Shown piece by piece: positions 1-6,305 of a stretch of 10,462 nucleotides of DNA. The notes under the pieces are model-generated. The model made no database searches. It saw nothing but the letters and a program-made list of their open reading frames with translations, and was not told the origin of the DNA. The stretch covers positions 1-10,462 of the forward strand of contig JAEXHA010000086.1 in NCBI GenBank assembly GCA_023450335.1. Direction: 5' to 3'. A program made the translations under genes and the position numbers. Numbering within the stretch: the first letter of the stretch is position 1; the number at the start of each line of letters is the position of its first letter. The stretch is from Actinomycetes bacterium (GTDB lineage Bacteria; Actinomycetota; Actinomycetes; Actinomycetales; Microbacteriaceae).

Positions 1-871
1 GCGCGCCGCGCGCGCCGCGCCCCGCGTCGGCCACGTTCTTGCCCGCCTCGGCGGCGAGTCCTCCGGCGCGGCGCAGGAGGCGCGCGGCAGAATGCTCGAA
101 GGGGGCGCTGCCCGGACGCGGCTCGAGCTCGACGGGGAACTGCTCGGGTGGCACGCCGAAAGCGCGGCGTGCGCCGACGAGCACGCGACGTCCGAGGAGG
201 TGGTTGCCTGCGCCGCCGACGGCTGCACCGATGCCGAAGGGGAGCGCCTTGCCGATGACGGACGCACCGCCCTTGGCGGCGAACTGCTTGATGAACATCG
301 ACTTCAGCCGGTCGACCAACGGGCCGACGGCGGCGCGGGGGAGCGACTTGGTCACCAGGTCGCCCCAGTACTTGTCGCGCCGTACGCCGGTGCCGGCCGC
401 CTGCCGGGCGAGCTGACCGACCAGGTCGACCCCCTCCTTGCCGAGCATGAGCGTGAGTACGAGCGCCCGCGCGCGGTCGGGTTCATCGACCGGGATTCCG
501 TGCAGTTCCGCGAGGGACTGGGCGAACAGCGTCGTCGCTTCGAGGAAGCCGACCGTCTCGACGCCGGAGAGCGCGAGGGTGACGCCCGTGCCGATGCCCG
601 GCACCACCGCCGTGGCACCTACCGCGGCGCCGCCCGTGGTCACGGCAGTCAGGTAGCGTCGCTCGAGCATCCGGACGATCTGAGCGTTGCCGGCATCCGG
701 ATGCCGCAATCGGATGCTGCGCAAGTGCGCGATGACCGCGGGGCGCTGTATCGCGAGCACGCGGTCGAGCGCGCGAATGGCGCGCGGATGCTCGGCCGAG
801 CCGACAGGCGGCAACCCGCCCGACCACGGAGCGTCGTCGGACAAGGAGTGGATGCGATGCACCTCGGCCAT
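1..871 (-). CDS. EcsC-like conserved actinobacterial protein (partial, C-terminus off left edge)
   Basis: An open frame on the minus strand runs from ATG at 871 without a stop to the window edge, giving 290 codons plus one base; the 3' end is missing. The protein has no signal peptide. It shows a conserved core with an ERRYLTAVTTGGAA stretch (about residues 70-83), a Gly/Ala/Val-rich hydrophobic segment (about 77-105) followed by FLEATTLFAQSLAELHGI (109-126), and a second glycine-rich stretch (about 201-228) containing PFGIGAAVGGAGN. These features resemble the EcsC-like proteins of actinobacteria, named after a gene in the Bacillus ecs ABC-transporter locus; their biochemical role is not established. 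The family call rests on recollection of the pattern, so it is moderate; that this is a real gene is well supported by codon bias and residue composition. It follows the NTP transferase on the same strand after 35 nt but has its own -10-like box, so it may be transcribed separately. A perfect 9-bp tandem duplication at 1-18 encodes an Arg-Gly-Ala repeat at the visible end. Confidence 0.72.
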   Translation of the reverse strand, partial: MAEVHRIHSLSDDAPWSGGLPPVGSAEHPRAIRALDRVLAIQRPAVIAHLRSIRLRHPDAGNAQIVRMLERRYLTAVTTGGAAVGATAVVPGIGTGVTLALSGVETVGFLEATTLFAQSLAELHGIPVDEPDRARALVLTLMLGKEGVDLVGQLARQAAGTGVRRDKYWGDLVTKSLPRAAVGPLVDRLKSMFIKQFAAKGGASVIGKALPFGIGAAVGGAGNHLLGRRVLVGARRAFGVPPEQFPVELEPRPGSAPFEHSAARLLRRAGGLAAEAGKNVADAGRGARGA

Positions 872-878
872 GTCAGCG

Positions 879-884
879 ACGATA
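879..884 (-). promoter_or_regulatory. -10-like box of a probable leaderless promoter for the EcsC-like gene
   Basis: On the minus strand the hexamer TATCGT fits the actinobacterial TANNNT -10 pattern and ends 7 nt before the ATG at 871. No Shine-Dalgarno sequence lies in this gap. The spacing fits a transcript starting at or next to the start codon. No good -35 element is visible. Confidence 0.4.
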
Positions 885-906
885 GTCGGCGACGCTGGGG
901 GAAAGG

Positions 907-1599
907 TCAGACGAACAGGTTCGCGCGTTCGAGGTCTTCCGCGAAGTCGACCTCGACCGCGTACAGGTCGGAGATGTCCATCGGCTCCAGCCGTACGCCG
1001 TTGTCGACGATGGCCAGCTCGAGGCCACGTTCGAAGTAGTCCTGGTCGTCGACACGAGCCAACTGTGCGATGAAGGCCTGCTTGTCGGCGCGCGAGATGT
1101 AGTTGATGCCGACGGCTTCGCCGATGCCGCCGACCACGGTCTTGGACAGCTCCTTGATGAAGCCCTCGGCATCCACCGTGTACTTGACCTCTTCGTCGCT
1201 GACCTTGGCCGTGTTGACGGTGACGAACGACTGGTCGCGCTCGATCAGGGCCACTGCCCGTCCCAGCACGCGCGGGTCGAAGACGACATCACCGTTCATC
1301 CACAGCACGCCGCCCTTGCCGGTCGCCTTCAGGGCGCGCAGCAGGCTCTTGGACGTGTTGGTCTGGTCGTAGCGATCGTTGTAGACGTAATGCGCGTCGG
1401 GGAACGCTTCGACGATGGTCTCGGCGCGGTAGCCGACGACCGTGGTGATGCGCGCGTCGCTGCCGAACGCGGCACGGATGTTCTGGTGCTGCTGCTGCAT
1501 GATCGAGCGGCCGTCGCTGAGCTCGGTGAGAGGCTTGGGCAGGCTGCGTCCCAGGCGCGAGCCCATGCCGGCGGCAAGGATGACGGTCTGAAGGGTCAC
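907..1599 (-). CDS. NTP transferase, LicC-like sugar/choline-phosphate nucleotidylyltransferase family
   Basis: A 230-residue protein with the complete small nucleotidyltransferase fold pattern. The N-terminus carries the nucleotide-binding signature LAAGMGSRLG (residues 8-17) and PKPL (21-24). A metal-binding NGD lies at 102-104, and the C-terminus has VEVDFAEDLERA (215-226), the usual second acidic motif of the family. Such enzymes transfer a nucleotidyl group from an NTP to a sugar phosphate or phosphocholine, giving an activated CDP-, UDP- or dTDP-linked precursor in the cytoplasm. The segment YNDRYDQTNTSKSL (73-86) resembles the substrate region of LicC-type phosphocholine cytidylyltransferases, which favours that branch, but the substrate cannot be fixed from sequence. 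The start is GTG at 1599, chosen because AGGAG lies 5 nt upstream and the signature begins only seven codons in; the frame stays open upstream but looks non-coding there. It is transcribed divergently from the ABC genes and precedes the EcsC-like gene by 35 nt. Confidence 0.85.
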   Translation of the reverse strand: MTLQTVILAAGMGSRLGRSLPKPLTELSDGRSIMQQQHQNIRAAFGSDARITTVVGYRAETIVEAFPDAHYVYNDRYDQTNTSKSLLRALKATGKGGVLWMNGDVVFDPRVLGRAVALIERDQSFVTVNTAKVSDEEVKYTVDAEGFIKELSKTVVGGIGEAVGINYISRADKQAFIAQLARVDDQDYFERGLELAIVDNGVRLEPMDISDLYAVEVDFAEDLERANLFV

Positions 1600-1604
1600 A
1601 AGTA

Positions 1605-1609
1605 CTCCT
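1605..1609 (-). promoter_or_regulatory. Shine-Dalgarno site deciding the GTG start of the NTP transferase
   Basis: AGGAG on the minus strand ends 5 nt before GTG at 1599. Unlike several neighbours, this gene therefore has a conventional leader. Confidence 0.7.
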
Positions 1610-1664
1610 GGGGGAAGGTGTTCACCGTCCGTTCGACGGGAAGACACTCCTTCGTGCCGCCCCA

Positions 1665-1670
1665 AGCGTA
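1665..1670 (-). promoter_or_regulatory. Candidate -10 box for the NTP transferase
   Basis: TACGCT on the minus strand fits TANNNT and would place transcription start near 1658, giving a leader of about 58 nt that includes the AGGAG site. No convincing -35 element is present. A short hairpin (CCGTC arms at 1625-1629 and 1635-1639) lies in the leader. Weak call. Confidence 0.22.
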
Positions 1671-1781
1671 GCGAAAGCACCTGAAAGGGGGCAGAAAGCC
1701 GGGGTCCTGTTGTCGATTCGTGACAATCGCAACGTTTCGTCAGAACCAGCCTCACGCCGTGGCCGGAACCGCCCCGCTTGC

Positions 1782-1787
1782 TAGGTT
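1782..1787 (+). promoter_or_regulatory. -10-like box of a probable leaderless promoter for the ABC ATPase gene
   Basis: TAGGTT fits TANNNT and is followed by 7 nt and then GTG at 1795. GGAGGG at 1788-1793 is only one base from that GTG, too close to act as a normal ribosome binding site. The geometry fits a leaderless transcript and supports the 1795 start over the GTG at 1720, which has no ribosome binding site. Confidence 0.45.
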
Positions 1788-1794
1788 GGAGGGC

Positions 1795-3081
1795 GTGACC
1801 CCGTCGTTGCCGCTGCCGCAGGAGGACCCGGATTCCGGGCCGCCCGACGACGGCGTCGCGCCGCCGCCGCTGCCCGCCGTCCCCGCCGCCGAGGCGGCCG
1901 CCAAGTTCACGCAGCACGCCCCCGCCGGGGAGGGGCGGAATGCGGATATCGTCGGCGACGACGTGGACCAGACCCGGCCGCGGCCGCCGACCGTCTTCGC
2001 CGTCCCGCCCCTGCCGCCCTTGCCGCGCCCGCCCGAGGACGCGGCCGACGGCGGCCGGCAGGGCGACGAGCTGCCAGCCCCGCAGATCTCTCCGTTCGCT
2101 CCGGAGTCGCGCACCGCCACGCCCGGCGCCGCGCGAGAGTTCCCACCGGCACCCCAACCCGAGGTCGGTCCGGCGCCGGAGCCGGAGGGTGCGGCACCGG
2201 TCGAGGCGGAGCCGGATGCCACGTGGGAGAGCGTGCCGGAATCGGCCGCCGAGGCGCCGGCCATCGCCGTGACCGAGCCCGACCCGCTGGCCGGCCTCCC
2301 GGTCATCGCACCGGCGAGCGAGGTACCCGCGCTGCGGCTACGCGGGCTGACGAAATCGTTCGGGCAGACCCGGGCGGTCGATGCGATCGACCTGGACATC
2401 CCTTCGGGGACCTTCTACGGCATCGTCGGCCCGAACGGTGCGGGCAAGACGACGACCCTCTCGATGGCCGCCGGTCTCCTCCGGCCGGACGGCGGCACCA
2501 TCGAGATCAACGGCGTCGACCTTGCGCGAGACCCGCGCCGGGCCAAGCGGATGATGGGAATCCTCCCCGACCGCCTGCGTACCTTCGATCGGCTCACCGG
2601 TCGCCAACTGCTCTACTACTACGGCGCGCTGCGCGGGCTGCGCGGCGCCGTCGTCGACAGCCGCACCGCCGATCTGGCGCGCGCGTTCGACCTCACCGAC
2701 GCGCTCGCGCGCCCCGTCTCGGACTACTCCGCCGGCATGACCAAGAAGGTGATGCTCGCCGGCGCCATGATCCATTCGCCGCGTCTGCTCGTGCTGGACG
2801 AGCCGTTCGAATCTGTCGACCCCGTCTCCAGCGCCGTCATCATCGACATCCTCCGCGCGTACGTGAATCACGGCGGCACGGTGGTGCTGTCCAGCCACGG
2901 CATGGAGCTGGTCGAGCGGGTGTGCTCGGGCGTGGCCGTCATCGTGGCAGGTCAGGTGCTCGCCGAGGGGTCCGTCGACCACGTGCGCGGCGAACTCACC
3001 CTCGAGCAGCGCTTCGTCGAGCTCGCGGGCGGTCTCAGCGACGTGGAGGGCCTGGAGTGGCTGCACACGTTCTCCGACTGA
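1795..3081 (+). CDS. ABC transporter ATP-binding protein with long Pro/Ala/Glu-rich N-terminal extension
   Basis: A 428-residue protein. Residues about 180-400 form a canonical ABC nucleotide-binding domain: Walker A GPNGAGKT (212-219), signature YSAGM (311-315, in place of LSGGQ), Walker B LLVLDEP (331-337) and the H-loop histidine in SSHGM (His368). ATP hydrolysis here would drive transport by the adjacent permease; the CcmA/ABC-2-like domain type suggests export, substrate unknown. The first 175 or so residues are unusual: low-complexity, rich in Pro, Ala, Glu and Asp, with no cysteine and no hydrophobic span, probably disordered. G/C-rich third positions continue through it, so it appears translated. 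The GTG at 1795 is chosen because a TANNNT box precedes it by 7 nt; an in-frame GTG at 1720 would add 25 residues. The permease gene starts inside the last 25 nt, indicating an operon. Confidence 0.9.
   Translation: MTPSLPLPQEDPDSGPPDDGVAPPPLPAVPAAEAAAKFTQHAPAGEGRNADIVGDDVDQTRPRPPTVFAVPPLPPLPRPPEDAADGGRQGDELPAPQISPFAPESRTATPGAAREFPPAPQPEVGPAPEPEGAAPVEAEPDATWESVPESAAEAPAIAVTEPDPLAGLPVIAPASEVPALRLRGLTKSFGQTRAVDAIDLDIPSGTFYGIVGPNGAGKTTTLSMAAGLLRPDGGTIEINGVDLARDPRRAKRMMGILPDRLRTFDRLTGRQLLYYYGALRGLRGAVVDSRTADLARAFDLTDALARPVSDYSAGMTKKVMLAGAMIHSPRLLVLDEPFESVDPVSSAVIIDILRAYVNHGGTVVLSSHGMELVERVCSGVAVIVAGQVLAEGSVDHVRGELTLEQRFVELAGGLSDVEGLEWLHTFSD
3045..3050 (+). promoter_or_regulatory. Shine-Dalgarno site for the permease, inside the ATPase gene
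   Basis: GGAGGG lies within the last codons of the ATPase gene, 6 nt before GTG at 3057. It decides the permease start and indicates translational coupling of the two transporter subunits. Confidence 0.65.
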
Positions 3082-4616
3082 GATTCGACCTGTTCGTCGG
3101 TGCCCTGCGTGGCCGTGGCTGGGAGGTGGCGCGCCGCGTCGCGGCGTTCTGTGCTCTCGTGCTGCTGGCCGGGGCCGTCTGCATCGGGGTTCTCGCCCTC
3201 GCCGAGGCAACCGTCGATGTCGCCGCAGCCGTCACGATCTTCGCCGCCGCGGGAGTGGCGGCGGGTTTCCTCGTGGCGCCGCTGGTCGCCGGCGGGGACG
3301 ACCCGCTCGATCCCCGCCGTTTCGTGGTGTTCGGACAGGATTCCCGCCGGCTGCTGCTCTCGCTGCTGCCGGCCGGCCTCATCAGCGCCTCCGCCCTCGC
3401 GCTGACCGCCGTGGCGGTGTGCATCGCCGTCATGTGGGCGCGCCACGGGGTGCCGATCGCCGCCGGTATCGCCGGCGGAGGCCTGTTCGCCCTCACCTGC
3501 CTCCTGCTGTCGAAGACCGCGATGGCCCTGGCGGCGCTCGTGCTGCGGCCCCGGCAGTCCCGCGAACTGACCGGCCTGTTCATCGTCGGCATCCTGATCG
3601 TCGTGATTCCCGCCGGCGTGTTCAGCGCGTCTCTGCAGTGGCACGACCGTGTGCCCTCGCAGTTGCGAGAAGTCGGTGACATCCTCGCGGTCACCCCGCT
3701 GAGCGCCGCGGCCGCGATCCCCGCGCGCGTCGCGATCGGCGCCTCGCCCGTGGCATCCATCATCGTGGCGGCGGCCACGATCGTCGGGCTGACCGGGCTG
3801 TGGGCGCTGCTGGCCGCGCGCCTGATCAGCACGACCGACCGGCCGCTGTCCGCACGCTCGCGCGGCGGGCTGGGCTGGTTCACCGTGACGCCAAGCACGG
3901 CCGGCGGCGCCATCGCTGCGCGCAGCCTCACCTACTGGCTGCGCGATTCCCGATACATCGCGAACCTGGTGGCGGTGCCGGTCGCGGGGTTGCTGGTGAC
4001 GGTCCCGCTGCTGGTGGTGGGGGTGCCGCTGTCGATCGTCGCCCTGGTGCCGGCGCCGCTGATGGCCCTGTTCTTCGGCTGGATCGCCCACAACGACCTC
4101 GCTTACGATTCGACCGCACTGTGGATGCACCTGGCCAGCGGCGTGCGCGGCACCGCCGATCGGGTCGGGCGTCTCGTGCCGGTGCTGCTGATCGCTGTCC
4201 CCGTGCTGGCCGTCGCCGTGCCGGTGGCCATCGCCGTGCATGGGCGGTGGTCGCTGCTGCCGGCCTTGGCCGGAGTGTGCGCCAGTCTGTTCCTGAGTGG
4301 CCTCGGCCTCTCGTCGATCTCGTCGGCCGCCGCACCCTACGCCGTGTCGCGGCCGGGCGACGGGCCCTTCCAGCAGCCGCAGCGCACCGGTGGGGGCCTG
4401 GCGCAGGGCGCGGTCCTGGCCGGCGCGATCGTGCTGAGTGGCCCCGCCCTGTGGTGGGCATGGCGCAGCATCTCGCAGAGCACGTCGTGGGCGTGGACCG
4501 CCCTGTGGGGCGGTGTCGGCATCGGCCTGGCAGTGCTGCTGCTGGGCGTGATGATCGGCGCCGGCATCTTCCGCCGCCGGGGCAGCCGCCTCATGGAGTT
4601 CGCAGAGTCGACATGA
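3057..4616 (+). CDS. ABC transporter permease, about 12 membrane spans
   Basis: A 519-residue integral membrane protein encoded directly behind, and overlapping by 25 nt, the ABC ATPase gene. Hydrophobic segments can be read at about 29-48, 57-79, 100-127, 135-163, 171-192, 233-255, 303-320, 323-343, 372-394, 401-424, 447-470 and 480-504, so roughly twelve spans, with positively charged cytoplasmic loops (for example around 256-270 and a C-terminal RRRGSR). It would form the membrane channel of the exporter. Motifs such as YDSTALWMHL (350-359) and YAVSRPGDGPF (428-438) occur in actinobacterial ABC-2-like permeases of this type, from memory. No solute-binding protein is encoded nearby, which fits an exporter. 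GTG at 3057 is chosen for its well-spaced GGAGGG; no in-frame ATG lies near. The substrate is unknown. Confidence 0.85.
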   Translation: MAAHVLRLRFDLFVGALRGRGWEVARRVAAFCALVLLAGAVCIGVLALAEATVDVAAAVTIFAAAGVAAGFLVAPLVAGGDDPLDPRRFVVFGQDSRRLLLSLLPAGLISASALALTAVAVCIAVMWARHGVPIAAGIAGGGLFALTCLLLSKTAMALAALVLRPRQSRELTGLFIVGILIVVIPAGVFSASLQWHDRVPSQLREVGDILAVTPLSAAAAIPARVAIGASPVASIIVAAATIVGLTGLWALLAARLISTTDRPLSARSRGGLGWFTVTPSTAGGAIAARSLTYWLRDSRYIANLVAVPVAGLLVTVPLLVVGVPLSIVALVPAPLMALFFGWIAHNDLAYDSTALWMHLASGVRGTADRVGRLVPVLLIAVPVLAVAVPVAIAVHGRWSLLPALAGVCASLFLSGLGLSSISSAAAPYAVSRPGDGPFQQPQRTGGGLAQGAVLAGAIVLSGPALWWAWRSISQSTSWAWTALWGGVGIGLAVLLLGVMIGAGIFRRRGSRLMEFAEST

Positions 4617-4650
4617 CGCGGGCCGCCGCCCCGGCGACCGACGACGCGAC

Positions 4651-4656
4651 TACACT
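4651..4656 (+). promoter_or_regulatory. -10-like box of a probable leaderless promoter for the DUF3039 gene
   Basis: TACACT fits TANNNT and ends 7 nt before ATG at 4664, inside the 47-nt gap after the permease. No ribosome binding site is seen, so the gene may have its own leaderless transcript rather than depending on the ABC operon. Confidence 0.45.
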
Positions 4657-4663
4657 CAGCGGC

Positions 4664-4930
4664 ATGAGCACGCCACTGGACAGCCCCGATCAGGGCGGCA
4701 CCACCACCCTCGACCGCGAGCTCGAAGAGCTTCTGCGCGAAGAGGGCATCGAGCCGGGTGACCACGAGCGCTTCTCGCACTACGTCAAGAAGGACAAGAT
4801 CCTCGAGTCGGCGCTCACCGGCAAGCCGGTGCGCGCCCTGTGCGGCAAGAAATGGACCCCCGGGCGCGACCCGGAGAAGTTTCCGGTGTGCCCCACGTGC
4901 AAGGAGATCTACGACTCGATGATGGGCTAA
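4664..4930 (+). CDS. DUF3039 small protein with probable zinc site
   Basis: An 88-residue soluble protein that matches the actinobacterial DUF3039 family in length and C-terminal pattern. The first 30 residues are acidic and probably flexible or helical (DRELEELLREEG, 17-28). The conserved part runs from about residue 34 and contains ALCGKKW (58-64) and FPVCPTCKEIYD (73-84). Cys60, Cys76 and Cys79, perhaps with His34 or His39, could bind one zinc ion; the zinc binding is inferred from the spacing. The function of the family is unknown. The start is the ATG at 4664, 7 nt after a TANNNT box. Its stop codon overlaps the stop of the convergent pncB gene in the four bases CTAA, so the two transcripts must read into each other unless stopped by factor-dependent termination. 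Confidence 0.88.
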   Translation: MSTPLDSPDQGGTTTLDRELEELLREEGIEPGDHERFSHYVKKDKILESALTGKPVRALCGKKWTPGRDPEKFPVCPTCKEIYDSMMG

Positions 4931-6267
4931 CCCGATACGGCCGCGTCGACGAAGACCGTCGGCAGTGCCGGATCGGAGCGGCTGAGCGCGAGGGCGCGCA
5001 CGGGCAGCTCCTCACGCACCCGCAGGTGATGGGCGCGTGCGGCGCCGACACCGTCGACGCCGGTGGCGCCGTCATCGATGACGCCACGGTCGACGATCGC
5101 GACCTGCAGGGCCCGCGCCTCGGGATGGTCGGTGGCGTCCGGCAACGTTTCGAAGCCATCGGCGACGACGATCAGCTCGCTGGTGGCCGTGCCGTGCTCG
5201 AACGTGCGGAACGCGGCCTTGCGGCCACCCCGGCTCGCCTTGTCCGCCGAGCTCTTGGCCACGGCCACCCACGAGCCGTCGGGCGCCTCGCGCGCCACGA
5301 GCTTGTAGACCATGCCTGCCGTCGGAGCACCCGATCCGGTGACCACCGACGTGCCCACGCCGTACGCGTCGACGGGTGATGCGGCCAAGGCGGCGATCGA
5401 GAACTCGTCGAGGTCGCTGGTGACGGTGATCTGCGTGTTCGTCGCGCCGAGCTGGTCGAGCTGTGCGCGTACCTGTGCGGCGACCGTCGGCAGATCGCCG
5501 GAGTCGAGCCGCACGCCGCCCAGTCCCGTGCCGGCGACGGCGATCGCGGTGGCGACCCCGCGCTCGATGTCGTACGTGTCGACGAGCAAGGTGGTGTCCA
5601 GACCCAGGGCGTCCACCTGCGAGCGGAACGCGTCTTCCTCCGTCTCGTGCAGCAGGGTCCACGAGTGGGCGGCGGTGCCCATGGTGGGCACGCCCCAGCG
5701 GCGACCCGCCTCAAGGTTGCTGGTCGCGCCGAAACCGGCGATGTACGCGGCGCGTGCGGCCGCGACGGCCGATCGCTCGGCGGCGCGGCGTGAGCCCATC
5801 TCGGCCAGCGGCCGGTCGCCGGCGGCGATGCTCATGCGAGCGGCGGCGGCCGCGACCGCGGAGTCGTGGTTGAGGATGCTGAGGGCGAGGGTCTCGAGGA
5901 TCACGGCTTCGGCGAAGGTTCCCTCGACGGTGACGATGGGGGAGCCGGGGAAGTAGAGCTCGCCCTCGCGGTACGCGGTGATGGTGCCGGTGAACCGATA
6001 GTTCTCGAGGAAGGCGAGGGTCGGCGCATCGACGACGCGGTTGTCGCGCAGGTACCGCAGTTCGTCGTCACCGAAGCGGAACGCCCGCAGCTGCTCCAGC
6101 AGGCGACCGGTGCCGGCGACGACTCCGAACCGGCGGGCGCCGGGCAGCCGTCGCGCGAAGAGCTCGAAGATGCACCGGCGCTGAGCCGTACCATCGCGCA
6201 GCGCGGCGTCGATCATCGTCAACTCGTACCGGTCTGTCAGCAGTGCGGTGCTGGAGGCGTCGCTCAT
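4927..6267 (-). CDS. pncB: Nicotinate phosphoribosyltransferase
   Basis: A 446-residue enzyme, normal length for the family. It joins nicotinate to phosphoribosyl pyrophosphate, with ATP hydrolysis, to make nicotinate mononucleotide, the entry step of the Preiss-Handler NAD salvage route in the cytoplasm. The N-terminus has TDRYELTM (11-18), typical of the family. GTAAHSW (197-203) carries His201, aligning with the histidine that becomes phosphorylated in characterised enzymes. LVDTYD (228-233) and GVRLDSGDL (251-259) are the phosphoribosyl-phosphate binding segments, and an SVVTGSG-like turn follows. All key motifs are intact. The start at ATG 6267 is supported by the TDRYELTM distance and by a TANNNT box 6 nt upstream; there is no ribosome binding site. 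It is divergent from murI across 38 nt and convergent with the DUF3039 gene. In Mycobacterium tuberculosis pncB1, murI, rph and rdgB also lie in one neighbourhood. Confidence 0.95.
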   Translation of the reverse strand: MSDASSTALLTDRYELTMIDAALRDGTAQRRCIFELFARRLPGARRFGVVAGTGRLLEQLRAFRFGDDELRYLRDNRVVDAPTLAFLENYRFTGTITAYREGELYFPGSPIVTVEGTFAEAVILETLALSILNHDSAVAAAAARMSIAAGDRPLAEMGSRRAAERSAVAAARAAYIAGFGATSNLEAGRRWGVPTMGTAAHSWTLLHETEEDAFRSQVDALGLDTTLLVDTYDIERGVATAIAVAGTGLGGVRLDSGDLPTVAAQVRAQLDQLGATNTQITVTSDLDEFSIAALAASPVDAYGVGTSVVTGSGAPTAGMVYKLVAREAPDGSWVAVAKSSADKASRGGRKAAFRTFEHGTATSELIVVADGFETLPDATDHPEARALQVAIVDRGVIDDGATGVDGVGAARAHHLRVREELPVRALALSRSDPALPTVFVDAAVSG

Positions 6268-6273
6268 GCGATC

Positions 6274-6279
6274 AGCGTA
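6274..6279 (-). promoter_or_regulatory. -10-like box of a probable leaderless promoter for pncB
   Basis: TACGCT on the minus strand ends 6 nt before the pncB ATG. There is no ribosome binding site in the gap and no clear -35 element. Confidence 0.45.
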
Positions 6280-6282
6280 CTG

Positions 6283-6292
6283 ACCCCGGGGT
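6283..6292. repeat. 10-bp perfect palindrome between divergent pncB and murI promoters
   Basis: ACCCCGGGGT is a perfect palindrome that sits between the two opposed -10-like boxes (6274-6279 and 6292-6297), touching the murI box by one base. It could be an operator shared by the two genes, or a chance product of high GC content. No known NAD-repressor operator is recognised. Confidence 0.4.
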
Positions 6293-6297
6293 AGGGT
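6292..6297 (+). promoter_or_regulatory. -10-like box of a probable leaderless promoter for murI
   Basis: TAGGGT fits TANNNT and is followed by 8 nt and then GTG at 6306. It is back to back with the pncB box on the other strand. Confidence 0.42.
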
Positions 6298-6305
6298 GGG
6301 ACACC

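Noticed and set aside
1..26. GC-only alternating stretch at the left edge, considered as a repeat array or Z-DNA site
   Set aside because: It is a 9-bp unit present twice in perfect form, within the EcsC-like coding frame as Arg-Gly-Ala repeats; too short for an array.
92..1039. A 315-codon open frame on the plus strand opposite the EcsC-like and NTP transferase genes
   Set aside because: Its product is Arg/Ala/Asp/Gly-rich with no recognisable motif, and it spans two well-supported minus-strand genes. Long antisense frames are expected at this GC content.
1720..1794. GTG at 1720 as the start of the ABC ATPase
   Set aside because: It has no ribosome site or promoter box at a useful distance, and the 25 extra residues do not share the composition of the following region. 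GTG at 1795 fits the local leaderless pattern better, though the longer form is not excluded.
1600..2157. Upstream extension of the NTP transferase reading frame to a 416-residue protein
   Set aside because: The added residues are Arg/Gly-rich, antisense to the ABC ATPase, and precede a well-spaced AGGAG plus GTG start.
2952..4241. A 429-codon minus-strand frame opposite the permease
   Set aside because: The product is a low-complexity His/Gln/Asp/Gly/Arg mixture, typical of antisense reading of hydrophobic GC-rich codons; the plus-strand permease has clear membrane spans.
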